From the NCBI RefSeq assembly GCF_017464355.1, contig NZ_JAFUAG010000030.1:1-64000 (forward strand): DNA of 64,000 nt. The letters run 5' to 3'. The notes under the pieces are model-generated. The model searched no databases, was not told the DNA's origin, and was given only the letters and a program-made list of their open reading frames with translations. The position numbers and the translations under genes are program-made. This DNA is from Ruminococcus sp. (lineage in GTDB: Bacteria; Bacillota; Clostridia; Oscillospirales; Ruminococcaceae). Positions 8,863 through 17,094 of this stretch are shown one piece after another; position 1 is the stretch's first letter; each line of letters opens with the position of its first letter.

Positions 8863-10298
8863 AACAGTACCTCATCTATCCTTCCGTTTTCAATATGTAA
8901 AATATGTGTGCAGCACCGTTCGATCAGCTCCATATCGTGAGTGACGATCAGCACGGTGATATCTTTGTCAAGTGAGCCTATCAGTTTGGCGGTCTGTACC
9001 ATACTGTTATAGTCAAGACCGCTTGTCGGCTCATCGAAGATAAGTATTCTTTTTCCTGCAAGTATCGCCGATGCAATGGCGGTACGCTGTTTCTGTCCGC
9101 CCGACAGAGACATTGGGTGACGGTCACGCAGCTCAAACAGATCGAGCTTTTTCAGCAGATCAAGCGCTTGCTCTTCATTCTCCGTTTCCATTCCGAGCAT
9201 TACTTCTTCAAGGACAGTCTCGGCAAAAAGCTGGTGATTTACGTCCTGCATGACCATGCAGCAGATCTTAAGCATTTGTCGGGGGCGGTATTTTTTACCG
9301 TCTGTCGTGACAGTACCCTTGAAACGCTTTTGCAGTCCGCACAGGCATTTGACAAAGGTAGACTTTCCTGCACCATTATGTCCGACCACAGCCGTTACAG
9401 AGCCTACGGGTATGTCAAGGCTCTTAATATCAAGCGCTGTTTTGCTGCGATAGCTGTAACGGAAGTTGTCGAGGTGCAGAGCTTTTCCCACTGCCCCTCT
9501 TCCGTCCTTGGCAAAAAAACCACAGGGTAAATCAAGATGATCGGGCAGGTCTGCACAGGAGCGCAGACCAATGGCATTCATTTCCGGCTTTGACCTTGCA
9601 AAAAGTTCATCCCCCGTAATTTCAAGAGATATGCCTCCGCTTTTAAGAAGTATCGCCCTGTCACACAGTCCCTTCAGCCATTCCAGACGGTGCTCCGCTA
9701 TTACGATCGTTTTTCCGTCAGCCTTCCATTCGGCTATTATGTTGCGCAGCCCATCAATAGCGTCAAGGTCGAGGTTTGATGTCGGCTCGTCCATCACAAT
9801 AATATCGGGATACATACAGTGAACGCCTGCACAGGCGATCTTCTGCTTTTCTCCGCCTGAAAGCTCAAAGATGCTCCTGCTTTGCAGAGCTTGCAGGGCA
9901 AACCGTTCGACCGTCCGTTCAAGTCTCCGCCTGATCTCTTCCTCGGGCAGCGACATATTCTCACAGCCGAATACGATCTCGCTTTCCGTGTCTACACAGA
10001 AAAACTGTGACCTCGGATTCTGAAAGATACTCCCGACCTGTTCTGATACAGTTTCTATCGGCGTGGTTTTTATGTCCATTCCGCATACATTGACACTGCC
10101 CGAAAGCTCACCCTCGCAGTAATGAGGGATAAGACCGTTTATCAGACGTGTGACCGTTGTTTTTCCGCATCCCGAAGCGCCGCAGAGCAAAACACATTCT
10201 CCCTTTTTGATATCAAGAGTGACATCTGACAGTGAACGGCTTTCGCAATTTGTATAGCGAAATGATACATTTTGAAAGCTTATGACTGTACTGCTCAT
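8859..10298 (-). CDS. ECF transporter ATPase, two ATPase domains in one chain
   Basis: This 479-residue protein carries two ATP-binding cassettes in tandem, replacing the usual EcfA1/EcfA2 pair. Domain 1 has GASGCGKT (40-47), LSGGE (146-150) and IVMDE (167-171). Domain 2 has GHNGAGKS (306-313), LSGGQ (398-402) and ILIFDE (418-423). It would power EcfT and the S component. It overlaps both neighbouring genes by 4 nt. All catalytic motifs are present in both halves, so both sites may hydrolyse ATP. Confidence 0.92.
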   Translation of the reverse strand: MSSTVISFQNVSFRYTNCESRSLSDVTLDIKKGECVLLCGASGCGKTTVTRLINGLIPHYCEGELSGSVNVCGMDIKTTPIETVSEQVGSIFQNPRSQFFCVDTESEIVFGCENMSLPEEEIRRRLERTVERFALQALQSRSIFELSGGEKQKIACAGVHCMYPDIIVMDEPTSNLDLDAIDGLRNIIAEWKADGKTIVIAEHRLEWLKGLCDRAILLKSGGISLEITGDELFARSKPEMNAIGLRSCADLPDHLDLPCGFFAKDGRGAVGKALHLDNFRYSYRSKTALDIKSLDIPVGSVTAVVGHNGAGKSTFVKCLCGLQKRFKGTVTTDGKKYRPRQMLKICCMVMQDVNHQLFAETVLEEVMLGMETENEEQALDLLKKLDLFELRDRHPMSLSGGQKQRTAIASAILAGKRILIFDEPTSGLDYNSMVQTAKLIGSLDKDITVLIVTHDMELIERCCTHILHIENGRIDEVLL

Positions 10299-11038
10299 GC
10301 GATCACCCCGAACCTATTGCATATCATTACGGCGGCAGGTAACAATGCTGTAACAAAAGCCGCAATATCCTGCAAATGAAAACCTATGCGGCATATATTT
10401 GTACGTTTTTTTTTATTGGAAAGACCTCTTGTGAGAGCCGCCGCCGAAAGCTCCTGTCCGATATTGACCGAACATACCAGCATGGGTATGAGCCGATATT
10501 CGATCAGCTTGCCTGCGTTTTTGCCGAAAAGACGGATATCACGCATTTTCATAGCAGAGTTGATAGCTTGCATTTCCTCCATAACAGTAGGGAAAAAGCG
10601 GAACATCACCGACAGAGGGATCGTTATCTGCTGTGGGATATGCATACGATGAAATGCTGCAATAAATTCGCTGACGGTCGTACTCGAAAGAATATATGCT
10701 CCCATGATAAGTCCCGGCATGAACCGCAATACTCCGATACAGCAAATTGTTAAAATGATCTTGATACCGCCGTTCAGCACGGGCAACAGTTCAAGCGATA
10801 CAAGCGTCAGCACCGCATATGCTCCGCCATAGGCAAGCGCCCTTTTCCACTGTTTTGCGGTCAGTAAAAGTATGATGGGGACAAGCCCTAACAGCTTTGA
10901 GATCAGAATAACTGCTTTTATATCAGAACCGACTCCGCCCATAGTAAAGAAAACTATCGAAAGCATAAGGGCTAGCTTGCTCCTCGGATCAAGCACAAGA
11001 CCTCTGTTGGTGAGGTCAGCGGACAACAATTGTGCCAT
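10295..11038 (-). CDS. ECF transporter transmembrane coupling protein (EcfT family)
   Basis: EcfT spans the membrane and couples the ATPase pair to the substrate-binding S protein. The 247-residue product has an N-terminal hydrophobic block after LDPRSKLALMLSIVFF, a long conserved cytoplasmic helical region (about 120-200) and the coupling motif region AAALTRG. ATG 11038 overlaps the S-component stop as TGATG; a longer frame to 11146 would run inside the S gene and is rejected. The operon order is S-T-AA-ABC-ABC. Confidence 0.88.
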   Translation of the reverse strand: MAQLLSADLTNRGLVLDPRSKLALMLSIVFFTMGGVGSDIKAVILISKLLGLVPIILLLTAKQWKRALAYGGAYAVLTLVSLELLPVLNGGIKIILTICCIGVLRFMPGLIMGAYILSSTTVSEFIAAFHRMHIPQQITIPLSVMFRFFPTVMEEMQAINSAMKMRDIRLFGKNAGKLIEYRLIPMLVCSVNIGQELSAAALTRGLSNKKKRTNICRIGFHLQDIAAFVTALLPAAVMICNRFGVIA

Positions 11039-11619
11039 CAGGCGATACCTGCTTTGGAAAGATGCTTTTTCAGCATTGCTTTTCCGATCATACCGCCTAT
11101 CAGTCCGAAGATAAGCGTTGCCGCCAACAGGATCACCCAGCTCCACATGGGGAGCAGAGAGTTGAGCTTGTCAACATATTCCTTGCCTACCATTTCTTCA
11201 CGGGTCTTCATATAGCTATCGTGGTTCAGATAAAACAGCAGGAAGTTACCGAATATCCACAAGGAGAACACAGCATGGGATACCACACCTTTGACTGAAC
11301 TACCATAATTTCCGCTTTTGAAGATAAGGTCGGCTATAAGACCTGAGAAAACGCCTATTGCCAGAGCATACCAGCTCATGCCCGATATGAGCATAAGAAT
11401 ACCCATGAGTATGCTCATGATCCATATCATACCGAATTTTTTTACTCTCGTAAGAAACAGCATATATACAACACCGCCGACCAACGGACATATCACCGTC
11501 AGCATGGGGTAAAGTATCGGCACCATACCGAGCATAGCCGTGATGAAAACGATCACGAAGTAGATCGCTGAGAAGATACCGATATTGATAAGGTCTTTTC
11601 CGTTCAACTTTTCTTTCAT
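11038..11619 (-). CDS. ECF transporter substrate-binding S component (MptD/Trep_Strep-like)
   Basis: A 193-residue integral membrane protein with about six TM helices, starting with LNGKDLINIGIFSAIYFVIV, which is typical of the Trep_Strep/MptD group of ECF S components. S components set the substrate; that of this group is not firmly established. ATG 11619 follows AAGGAG. The gene heads the operon and has TetR-type operators just upstream. The short soluble loop with YMKTREEMVGKEYVDKL is family-like. Confidence 0.85.
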   Translation of the reverse strand: MKEKLNGKDLINIGIFSAIYFVIVFITAMLGMVPILYPMLTVICPLVGGVVYMLFLTRVKKFGMIWIMSILMGILMLISGMSWYALAIGVFSGLIADLIFKSGNYGSSVKGVVSHAVFSLWIFGNFLLFYLNHDSYMKTREEMVGKEYVDKLNSLLPMWSWVILLAATLIFGLIGGMIGKAMLKKHLSKAGIA

Positions 11620-11646
11620 TATAAAAACTCCTTTTTCCTGAAAATA

Positions 11647-11681
11647 GGTTAGTTATCGCTAACCTGAATTTGATAGCTATC
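11647..11681 (-). promoter_or_regulatory. Two palindromic operators before the ECF/ABC operon
   Basis: GGTTAGTTATCGCTAACC (11647-11664) is a 6-6-6 inverted repeat, and the perfect palindrome GATAGCTATC is at 11672-11681. The second occurs again upstream of the neighbouring tetR gene (12355-12364). Shared operators suggest the TetR protein represses both units. Confidence 0.6.
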
Positions 11682-11689
11682 CAAAATAA

Positions 11690-11709
11690 AAAGAGCCTTA
11701 CGGCTCTTT
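11690..11709 (-). terminator. Terminator of tetR
   Basis: AAAGAGCC and GGCTCTTT flank a 4-nt loop directly after the TetR stop codon, followed on the minus strand by TTTATTTT. It separates tetR from the ECF promoter region. Confidence 0.75.
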
Positions 11710-12326
11710 CATGATAATCCCATTATATTCTTCCATCCCGGCATAAAGAATTCATTTACGCTTAAAAGATAGCTTTTGATCTTTTCCTGCGGATATCCAT
11801 GTATGATCGGTTCAATGATCGCCGTCAGATAAGCACTCAGCAGCATATGTATCTCCTCCTCACTCATTTCTCTTGCAGGATATCCGTGCTTTCTCATATA
11901 CACCAAAGCATTTGTCAGGTCTTTCTGATTTTTCTCTACGAAATCATGGAGAAAGTTTTCATATTTTGTTCCTTGCGAGCAATTCATCAACAGGATCAGT
12001 CTGTCTTTCTGCGGAAGTACGACCTCTGTTATCATATCAATAAAGGATTCTCCGAAAAAAACACCTGTGTCAGCCTGACTGTCCACAAGGGAATATTTTA
12101 CGGACTTGTGTCTTTTCGCCCACATATCCATATCGTTTATCAAAGGCTCCACAAGAGAAGAAAACATATCCTCCTTGTTCGTATAATGACGATACAGAGC
12201 GGCAGATGTCATTCCGGCACGATTTCCTATACTGCGGATCGATGCGCCTGCAAATCCCTTTTCGAGAAATTCTGCCTTCATTGCCAGATCGATCTTAATA
12301 TGACTTGCAGTCTTGTCCTTCGGCAT
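11709..12326 (-). CDS. TetR-family repressor, likely controlling the ECF/ABC operon
   Basis: The 205-residue protein has a TetR helix-turn-helix at about residues 22-50 (FAGASIRSIGNRAGMTSAAL then YRHYTNKEDMF) and a variable ligand-binding C-terminus. ATG 12326 is chosen because GAGAGGTG lies 7-8 nt upstream; the upstream in-frame ATG 12344 precedes that site. It lies directly before the transporter operon on the same strand, ends in its own terminator, and shares GATAGCTATC with that operon. The inducer is unknown and may be the transported solute. Confidence 0.85.
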   Translation of the reverse strand: MPKDKTASHIKIDLAMKAEFLEKGFAGASIRSIGNRAGMTSAALYRHYTNKEDMFSSLVEPLINDMDMWAKRHKSVKYSLVDSQADTGVFFGESFIDMITEVVLPQKDRLILLMNCSQGTKYENFLHDFVEKNQKDLTNALVYMRKHGYPAREMSEEEIHMLLSAYLTAIIEPIIHGYPQEKIKSYLLSVNEFFMPGWKNIMGLS

Positions 12327-12348
12327 TTGCTTCACCTCTCCCATTGTT

Positions 12349-12370
12349 ATCAGCGATAGCTATCACTGAT
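12349..12370 (-). promoter_or_regulatory. Palindromic operator upstream of tetR
   Basis: ATCAG and CTGAT arms (12349-12353, 12366-12370) enclose the perfect palindrome GATAGCTATC (12355-12364). It lies 23 nt before the chosen tetR start, which suits autorepression. Confidence 0.6.
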
Positions 12371-12444
12371 ATTATATCATATTCATCTGATCGTGTCAAG
12401 TGTGTTCAGCAAAAAAGCTTTTCTCAAATGTACACTTGTCAATT

Positions 12445-12549
12445 CTATAGCAATCCGCCTTAAAATTCAGACAAAATCCAGTCACAAAACCCATAAATCC
12501 CAGCTTTTGCGACTGGATTTTGTGAATTTAAAAAGTTGGATTGCTATAG
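12445..12549. repeat. 105-bp MITE-like palindromic element, copy 1
   Basis: The ends are inverted (CTATAGCAATCC and GGATTGCTATAG), with an inner pair ACAAAATCCAGTC and GACTGGATTTTGT. A second copy in opposite orientation at 23797-23900 differs at about six positions. It encodes nothing. It fills most of the gap between the two TetR genes. Confidence 0.85.
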
Positions 12550-12573
12550 TCGGAAATTGACCCTGACAAACTC

Positions 12574-12630
12574 TTGACAAGAAACGGACCATATGATATA
12601 ATATAAACAGATTTATATAAACGAATTTAT
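12574..12630 (+). promoter_or_regulatory. Promoter and tandem operator of the second tetR gene
   Basis: TTGACA (12574-12579), a 17-nt spacer and TATAAT (12597-12602) form a near-perfect promoter. Just downstream are two tandem 14-mers, ATAAACAGATTTAT (12603-12616) and ATAAACGAATTTAT (12617-12630), each with ATAAA/TTTAT arms. They overlap the expected transcript start and are candidate autoregulatory sites. Confidence 0.7.
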
Positions 12631-12645
12631 GTTATAGGAGGGCAT

Positions 12646-13236
12646 ATGGCACGAAAAGTCAGTATTACAAAGGATATGATACTTGAAGCGGCACTGAGAA
12701 TGCTTATCAGGGACGGATACCCGTCGATAAATATCAAGACCCTTGCCGCAGAAGCAGGCTGTTCCACACAGCCGATAGCATGGCACTTTGAGAATATGGA
12801 GGGACTCAGGCGGGCGCTTACTGTATACGCTCGGGAATATGCGGAGAAGAAGATCTCATCCTGTGCTGACAATGCGGTGGACGCATTTGAGGAAATGGGC
12901 AGGGCATATATAGCTATGGCGAAAAATGAGCCCAATCTGTTCAGGTTCCTGTACATCGGTGAAAGCCGCATAAGCAAGCCCCTGGGGATCGAAGGGCTCG
13001 ATATCACCGGGAACGATATCAGCTTCGGTGATAAGGATATGGCGGCGGGAATAGCAAGGCAGACGGGACTCTCCTATAAAAGGGCGCAGGAATGTATACG
13101 CAGCACTATAGTATACTCCCACGGTCTGGCTGTCATGATCGCCTCGGGGGTGCTTGACATATCGGAGGATAAGGCCATGCGGATGATAAAACACGCCTCA
13201 GAGTGTTTTGTATCGGGAGGTAAACATGAAAGATAA
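12646..13236 (+). CDS. TetR-family transcriptional regulator
   Basis: The 196-residue protein has the TetR DNA-binding domain at the N-terminus (ITKDMILEAALRMLIRDG, then INIKTLAAEAGCSTQPIAWH) and a ligand domain of unknown specificity. ATG 12646 follows AGGAGG at 5 nt. The stop overlaps the next gene by 11 nt, so regulator and CPBP-family membrane protein are co-transcribed. The tandem 14-mers upstream suggest autoregulation. Confidence 0.88.
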   Translation: MARKVSITKDMILEAALRMLIRDGYPSINIKTLAAEAGCSTQPIAWHFENMEGLRRALTVYAREYAEKKISSCADNAVDAFEEMGRAYIAMAKNEPNLFRFLYIGESRISKPLGIEGLDITGNDISFGDKDMAAGIARQTGLSYKRAQECIRSTIVYSHGLAVMIASGVLDISEDKAMRMIKHASECFVSGGKHER

Positions 13237-13912
13237 GGTAAAGCTTGAATATCTTCTGCCGCTGCGGTGTATCGTATTTCTGATGTTCTATGTATTCAAG
13301 GCGCTGCGTATGAACAGCGACATCAGCAGCTGGTCGGTCATAGCTTCCATTACAAATATCATTACGATATATATACTGACCGCGGCGGCTAAGTCACGCG
13401 GAATGACTTATTCACAGCTGATAAACTACCGCAAGGGGCAGTTCAGGGCGAACGATATATTTCTTATCATTGCGTTTGCGGCTGTTGGTATGGCGGGAAT
13501 GTTTCTGTCAGGGCTCGTATGCTACGGCACGATCCGGCCCGAGGTATCGGTACGACTTATAGCGCCTATACCGCCGTTCTTTGCCATGGCGAATTTACTT
13601 CTGCTTCCCATCACCGCAGCACTTGCGGAGGACGGACTGTATCTCGGCTGCGGTACGGCGCGTATCGAGAACAAATATGCGGCGGTGATCGTTCCCGCAT
13701 TCTTCTATGCACTGCAGCACTGCTTCATACCGACGATATTCGATGTGAGATATATGGTGTACAGGTTCCTGATGTTCCTGCCGCTGACAGTGATATTCTG
13801 CCTGTATTACCGTAAGAAGCGCAGTCCCCTTCCTTTGATGATAAGCCACGGGCTGCTTGACCTTGCCACATCATCAAGCATACTTGTAATGTCGGTGATA
13901 CCCGAGCATTAA
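13226..13912 (+). CDS. CPBP-family (CAAX protease-like) membrane protein with altered active site
   Basis: A 228-residue polytopic protein with about seven TM segments. The CPBP/Abi layout is recognisable: motif 1 appears as AEDGLYLG instead of EExxxR, motif 2 as FYALQH (FxxxH) and motif 3 as ISHGLLD (HxxxD). Loss of the second Glu and of the Arg in motif 1 makes protease activity doubtful. ATG 13226 sits behind GGGAGG and inside the tetR 3' end. It may be a TetR-controlled envelope protein. Confidence 0.75.
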   Translation: MKDKVKLEYLLPLRCIVFLMFYVFKALRMNSDISSWSVIASITNIITIYILTAAAKSRGMTYSQLINYRKGQFRANDIFLIIAFAAVGMAGMFLSGLVCYGTIRPEVSVRLIAPIPPFFAMANLLLLPITAALAEDGLYLGCGTARIENKYAAVIVPAFFYALQHCFIPTIFDVRYMVYRFLMFLPLTVIFCLYYRKKRSPLPLMISHGLLDLATSSSILVMSVIPEH

Positions 13913-14005
13913 CGAAATCACTAAGGCGGATCATCATGATATTCAGATAACAGAACAGCCTGGGCAAAATCCGAACCGCCATAGCAGTTATGTTCTTTTA
14001 TTCTT

Positions 14006-14039
14006 CGGCGGTCTGCGGCTGAATTTCTGAAAAGGTGAG
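14006..14039 (+). repeat. 34-bp copy of a permease C-terminus
   Basis: This segment matches 3579-3612 at 33 of 34 positions and reads RRSAAEFLKR then stop in one frame. It is the tail of an FtsX-type permease, stranded without the gene. The rest of 13913-14115 shows no coding sense. Confidence 0.6.
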
Positions 14040-14115
14040 GGGGGCTTTGGGCATCGGCAAGAATGAATAGTTTGTTAAATGGGGGAAATACGGGCTGTTT
14101 GGGGAGATCTTCGGG

Positions 14116-14144
14116 TTGACAGGGGGAAATGAAAGTGTTATAAT
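14116..14144 (+). promoter_or_regulatory. Promoter of the dockerin/C39 gene
   Basis: TTGACA (14116-14121), a 17-nt spacer and TATAAT (14139-14144). It predicts a 5' leader of about 190 nt before the chosen start. Confidence 0.75.
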
Positions 14145-14151
14145 AAAGGGG

Positions 14152-14341
14152 AGCGGTGAGGCATACGAATGCCTGCACTGCTTGGGAGAAATTTTTTCTG
14201 CTTATGCCTGCATTGCAGGACGGGCAGGACGGAGAATGTCGGCGGCGCACGGGGACGGTCTTGTTTTCTGCAGGCGCTGACTTAATGGAGAAAGTCGGTC
14301 CGTGGGACACGGCTGACGGAAAGAAAGATGGAGGTTTTAAA
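14152..14341 (+). promoter_or_regulatory. Structured 5' leader
   Basis: The leader holds several local hairpins: AGGCAT/ATGCCT near 14158-14173, CCTGCA/TGCAGG near 14208-14221 and CCGTG/CACGG near 14300-14312, ending in GGAGG before the ATG. It stays in frame with the gene from a GTG at 14156, but that extension lacks a signal peptide. I could not match it to a known riboswitch. Confidence 0.35.
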
Positions 14342-16645
14342 ATGAGATCAAAGAGATTACTGGCTGCGGCGGTATCCTTTGCGCTGGCTGCGGGACAGCT
14401 GAGCGTAGGTGCATTTGCGGACAGTACGGACAACAAAGGCGAACAGAAAGACACTTCGGCGGCGGCAGATGTTTCTGAAAAGGACGATGAAGTCACCACA
14501 GGTGATGACGACACCACTGATGCTGAAACAACAGCTGAATATGACATAGGCGATGTCAACGGGGACGGGGACATAAATGTGACCGACCTTATGAAAGTTG
14601 CGGCTTATGTCAAGAACATAAAGGGTCTGGAGAAAAAGGAACTGGCAGCGGCTGACATAAATGCAGACGATGATATCAACGTTACAGACGTTAACCTGCT
14701 GGGGGCTCATGTAAAGGGCATAAGGGACATAAACTACTACACAGACCTGCCTGTGGTAAAGAACCCCAGAGCTAAGCAGACAAATGTGAAGTACATAGAA
14801 TTCAACGTAGACAAGAACACCAAGACCGTCAGCTGGAATGCTGTTTCGGGCATGGAGAAGTATCTGGTGGAGTTTACTGACGGCAAGGAGAACAAGAGCC
14901 TGACGACCACAGGGACCTCGGTGAACATACCCTACGACCTGTTCAGGGACGGCAAGCTGAAGATAACCATAACACCCGTAAGGCTGGTAAAGACCGAGGA
15001 GGGTGACAGAGTAAACGACTACGGTGACAGCACAGGCTACGAGCTTAAGATAAAGCCCGGGGATCTGACAGGTGCGATAAAGGTCGATTGTGAGGATGAC
15101 GGCAGGCTGACGGCCACCTGGGACGAAGTGGATCTCGTATCGGGATACCACATTTACGATCTGAGCAGGACGGCTGAGGACGGCAAGCTTTATCTGCTGA
15201 CTGACGTACACAGCGCTTCCTTTACTACGGCTTCGGTGGTAACGGGCACCCTGAAGCTCATGGCTGTGCCTTACAACTCGGTAGGAGAAGGCCAGGGCAT
15301 GGAGTTCATCATGATAGGCGGCAAGGAGCCTACACCCACACCTACACCGACACCCGAGCCTACACCCACACCGACACCAACACCTACACCAGAGCCTGAG
15401 CCTGCACCTATAAGCAATGGGCTGCCTGCGCCCACATATGATCTGGGCAATTTCTACTACAGTGACAACAACAGTGTAACGGTATACTGGAATGCTGTCA
15501 GCGGCGCCCAGGGCTACCATGTATACACCACAGTTGGCGGCAAGTTAGTAGAGTCCTATGTGACGGGTACACAGTGTACGCTGGGCAACCTGCCCCAGAG
15601 GTCGGTGATAAAAGTATTGATACGCGCATACCAGAAGGATATGAACGGCAATTTCACCTATGGTAACGAAGCTGTCATGAAGCCTGTGACAGACGGACTT
15701 ATCAAGTGCGTGACAGGCACCTACATTTATGCGGAAACAAGCACATCTTCCGCCCAGCTCAGGTGGGTAAATGCAGGTGACATACTGACCCAGACCGACA
15801 TACCCGGCGGCGGCTGGACGAGGGTATTCGTACCCGGCGGCGGCGGTACCCTGAGAGGTTATGTGCCCACAGCCAACTTCGGCAACTATTCGGACAGCGG
15901 GCTTATGGTAATAAACCAGGACGGCTGGCTTGGCGGTTCGCCTGCGGTACTGGGCTGCGAAGAGACCTCGCTGGCATCGGTAATGAACTATCAGTTCGGC
16001 ATAAATGTCAGCAAGAACACGCTGATAGACTACTATATGCCTGAGAAGGCTTTTGTGAACGGCACCATAGATGTTGACCCCAACTACTGTTTCTGGGGTT
16101 CGCCTTACCGCATGGAAGGCAGTGTGGGCTACGGCTGTTATGCGCCTGTGGTAGCGCAGTCGGCCAACCAGTACATGAAGTACATAGGTGTAAGGGATAA
16201 TTACACCATAAACCTTTACACTGACTACTACACAGGTGAGAATGTGAACAAGACCAAGTTCGACCCATCGAAGCTTGACCTTGGCAACACACAGATATCG
16301 GGCGGCCTTGACCTTGACGGGCTGAAGGCTGAGCTGGACAAGGGCCTCAACCCCATAATCTGGTACTCGGAGATAGAGCCTTATGCGGTTTGCACCCAGA
16401 CCCTGAAAGAGGGCGGTCAGTACACCAACCCCGGCAGCGGCACCTACAACTTTGTATGGTACGGCAGGCAGCACACCACTGTTCTGGTAGGCTATGATGA
16501 CACCACGGATCAGTTCATACTTGCGAACGTTGAGAACTTTGACGGCAGCAACAACGGTGTTGTTGAGCGTGTTTCCTATGATTTCTTCATGAAGACATAC
16601 AATGCACTGGGCAGGCAGGCTGTTGTTCTCAGCAAGAACGTCTGA
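14342..16645 (+). CDS. Secreted dockerin protein with Fn3-like modules and a C39-like cysteine peptidase
   Basis: A 767-residue modular protein. A signal peptide (1-26, ending GAFA) is followed by an acidic linker, a type I dockerin with two calcium repeats (70-95 and 105-128: [24 protein letters not shown]), Fn3-like modules (about 145-235 and 240-325), a Pro-Thr linker (330-356), another Fn3-like module (360-447), an SH3-like segment (450-515) and a C39-like papain-fold domain (520-767). Probable Cys539 ([11 protein letters not shown]) and His711 ([10 protein letters not shown]) form the active site. The dockerin should anchor it to a cohesin scaffold. A peptidase or cross-link hydrolase role is inferred. 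The start is set by GGAGG and the signal peptide. Confidence 0.88.
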   Translation: MRSKRLLAAAVSFALAAGQLSVGAFADSTDNKGEQKDTSAAADVSEKDDEVTTGDDDTTDAETTAEYDIGDVNGDGDINVTDLMKVAAYVKNIKGLEKKELAAADINADDDINVTDVNLLGAHVKGIRDINYYTDLPVVKNPRAKQTNVKYIEFNVDKNTKTVSWNAVSGMEKYLVEFTDGKENKSLTTTGTSVNIPYDLFRDGKLKITITPVRLVKTEEGDRVNDYGDSTGYELKIKPGDLTGAIKVDCEDDGRLTATWDEVDLVSGYHIYDLSRTAEDGKLYLLTDVHSASFTTASVVTGTLKLMAVPYNSVGEGQGMEFIMIGGKEPTPTPTPTPEPTPTPTPTPTPEPEPAPISNGLPAPTYDLGNFYYSDNNSVTVYWNAVSGAQGYHVYTTVGGKLVESYVTGTQCTLGNLPQRSVIKVLIRAYQKDMNGNFTYGNEAVMKPVTDGLIKCVTGTYIYAETSTSSAQLRWVNAGDILTQTDIPGGGWTRVFVPGGGGTLRGYVPTANFGNYSDSGLMVINQDGWLGGSPAVLGCEETSLASVMNYQFGINVSKNTLIDYYMPEKAFVNGTIDVDPNYCFWGSPYRMEGSVGYGCYAPVVAQSANQYMKYIGVRDNYTINLYTDYYTGENVNKTKFDPSKLDLGNTQISGGLDLDGLKAELDKGLNPIIWYSEIEPYAVCTQTLKEGGQYTNPGSGTYNFVWYGRQHTTVLVGYDDTTDQFILANVENFDGSNNGVVERVSYDFFMKTYNALGRQAVVLSKNV

Positions 16646-16662
16646 CACGGTAAAATAAACAG

Positions 16663-16694
16663 AGAGCGTGAACTTTGAGTTCACGCTCTTTTTG
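16663..16694 (+). terminator. Terminator of the dockerin/C39 gene
   Basis: AGAGCGTGAAC pairs with GTTCACGCTCT, followed by TTTTTG, 17 nt past the stop. Confidence 0.85.
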
Positions 16695-16742
16695 TGTGCG
16701 GGCTTGTTCTTTTGGGGAGGGGGCTGTTTTTGGGGAGTGCGG

Positions 16743-17036
16743 GACGACCGCCGAAAGCGCTGCGCTGTTCGGCTGGGGGACGCGGGCGGTCGTTGTTCCC
16801 TTTCTATTTTGTTTGTGCGGAGGGGCGTTCGCCCAACGAACTCTGCGCCCGCCCGCGTTTTGTCATTGTCGGACGTTAGCTGTTCTTGTCGCTTCTTTGT
16901 TTGCTTCGCTCTTATCGTTTGCTGTGCATTTTGGTTTTGCGCCTTGGTGATCGAGAGGCTCTGCCTCTCGAACTCTCCGCAAGCCTTTCGTGAAAGGCTT
17001 GAGCCAAAGCTTGGTGCCTTGGCAGTTTTTTGGAAG
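16743..17036. repeat. GC-rich dispersed repeat of about 300 bp, copy 1
   Basis: It begins near CGACCGCCGAAAGCGC and ends near CCTTGGCAGTTTT. A diverged second copy lies at 35853-36160, sharing blocks such as TGTTCGGCTGGGGG, GCGGTCGTTGTTCCCT and TGCCTTGGTGAT. It fills the gap between two convergent genes and encodes nothing recognisable. Confidence 0.8.
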
Positions 17037-17052
17037 TTTGCTATACAAAAAG

Positions 17053-17079
17053 GCACCCTGCGTTTTTTTTGCAGAGTGC
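17053..17079 (-). terminator. Terminator of the fumarate hydratase gene
   Basis: GCACCCTGC (17053-17061) pairs with GCAGAGTGC (17071-17079) with one mismatch, and the minus strand continues with TTTTTG. Confidence 0.75.
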
Positions 17080-17094
17080 TTTGCTTTTTTGTTA

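Noticed and set aside
14152..14341. Cyclic-di-GMP or similar riboswitch
   Set aside because: The conserved GEMM core sequences are absent, so only a generic structured leader is claimed.
14357..15520. 387-codon minus-strand frame
   Set aside because: Antisense shadow of the dockerin and Fn3 region; its Cys/Arg-rich tracts reflect the Pro-Thr linker read backwards.
15545..17056. Long minus-strand frame opposite the dockerin/C39 gene
   Set aside because: It is the antisense of a well-supported gene, crosses its terminator and a repeat, and has no domain or ribosome site.
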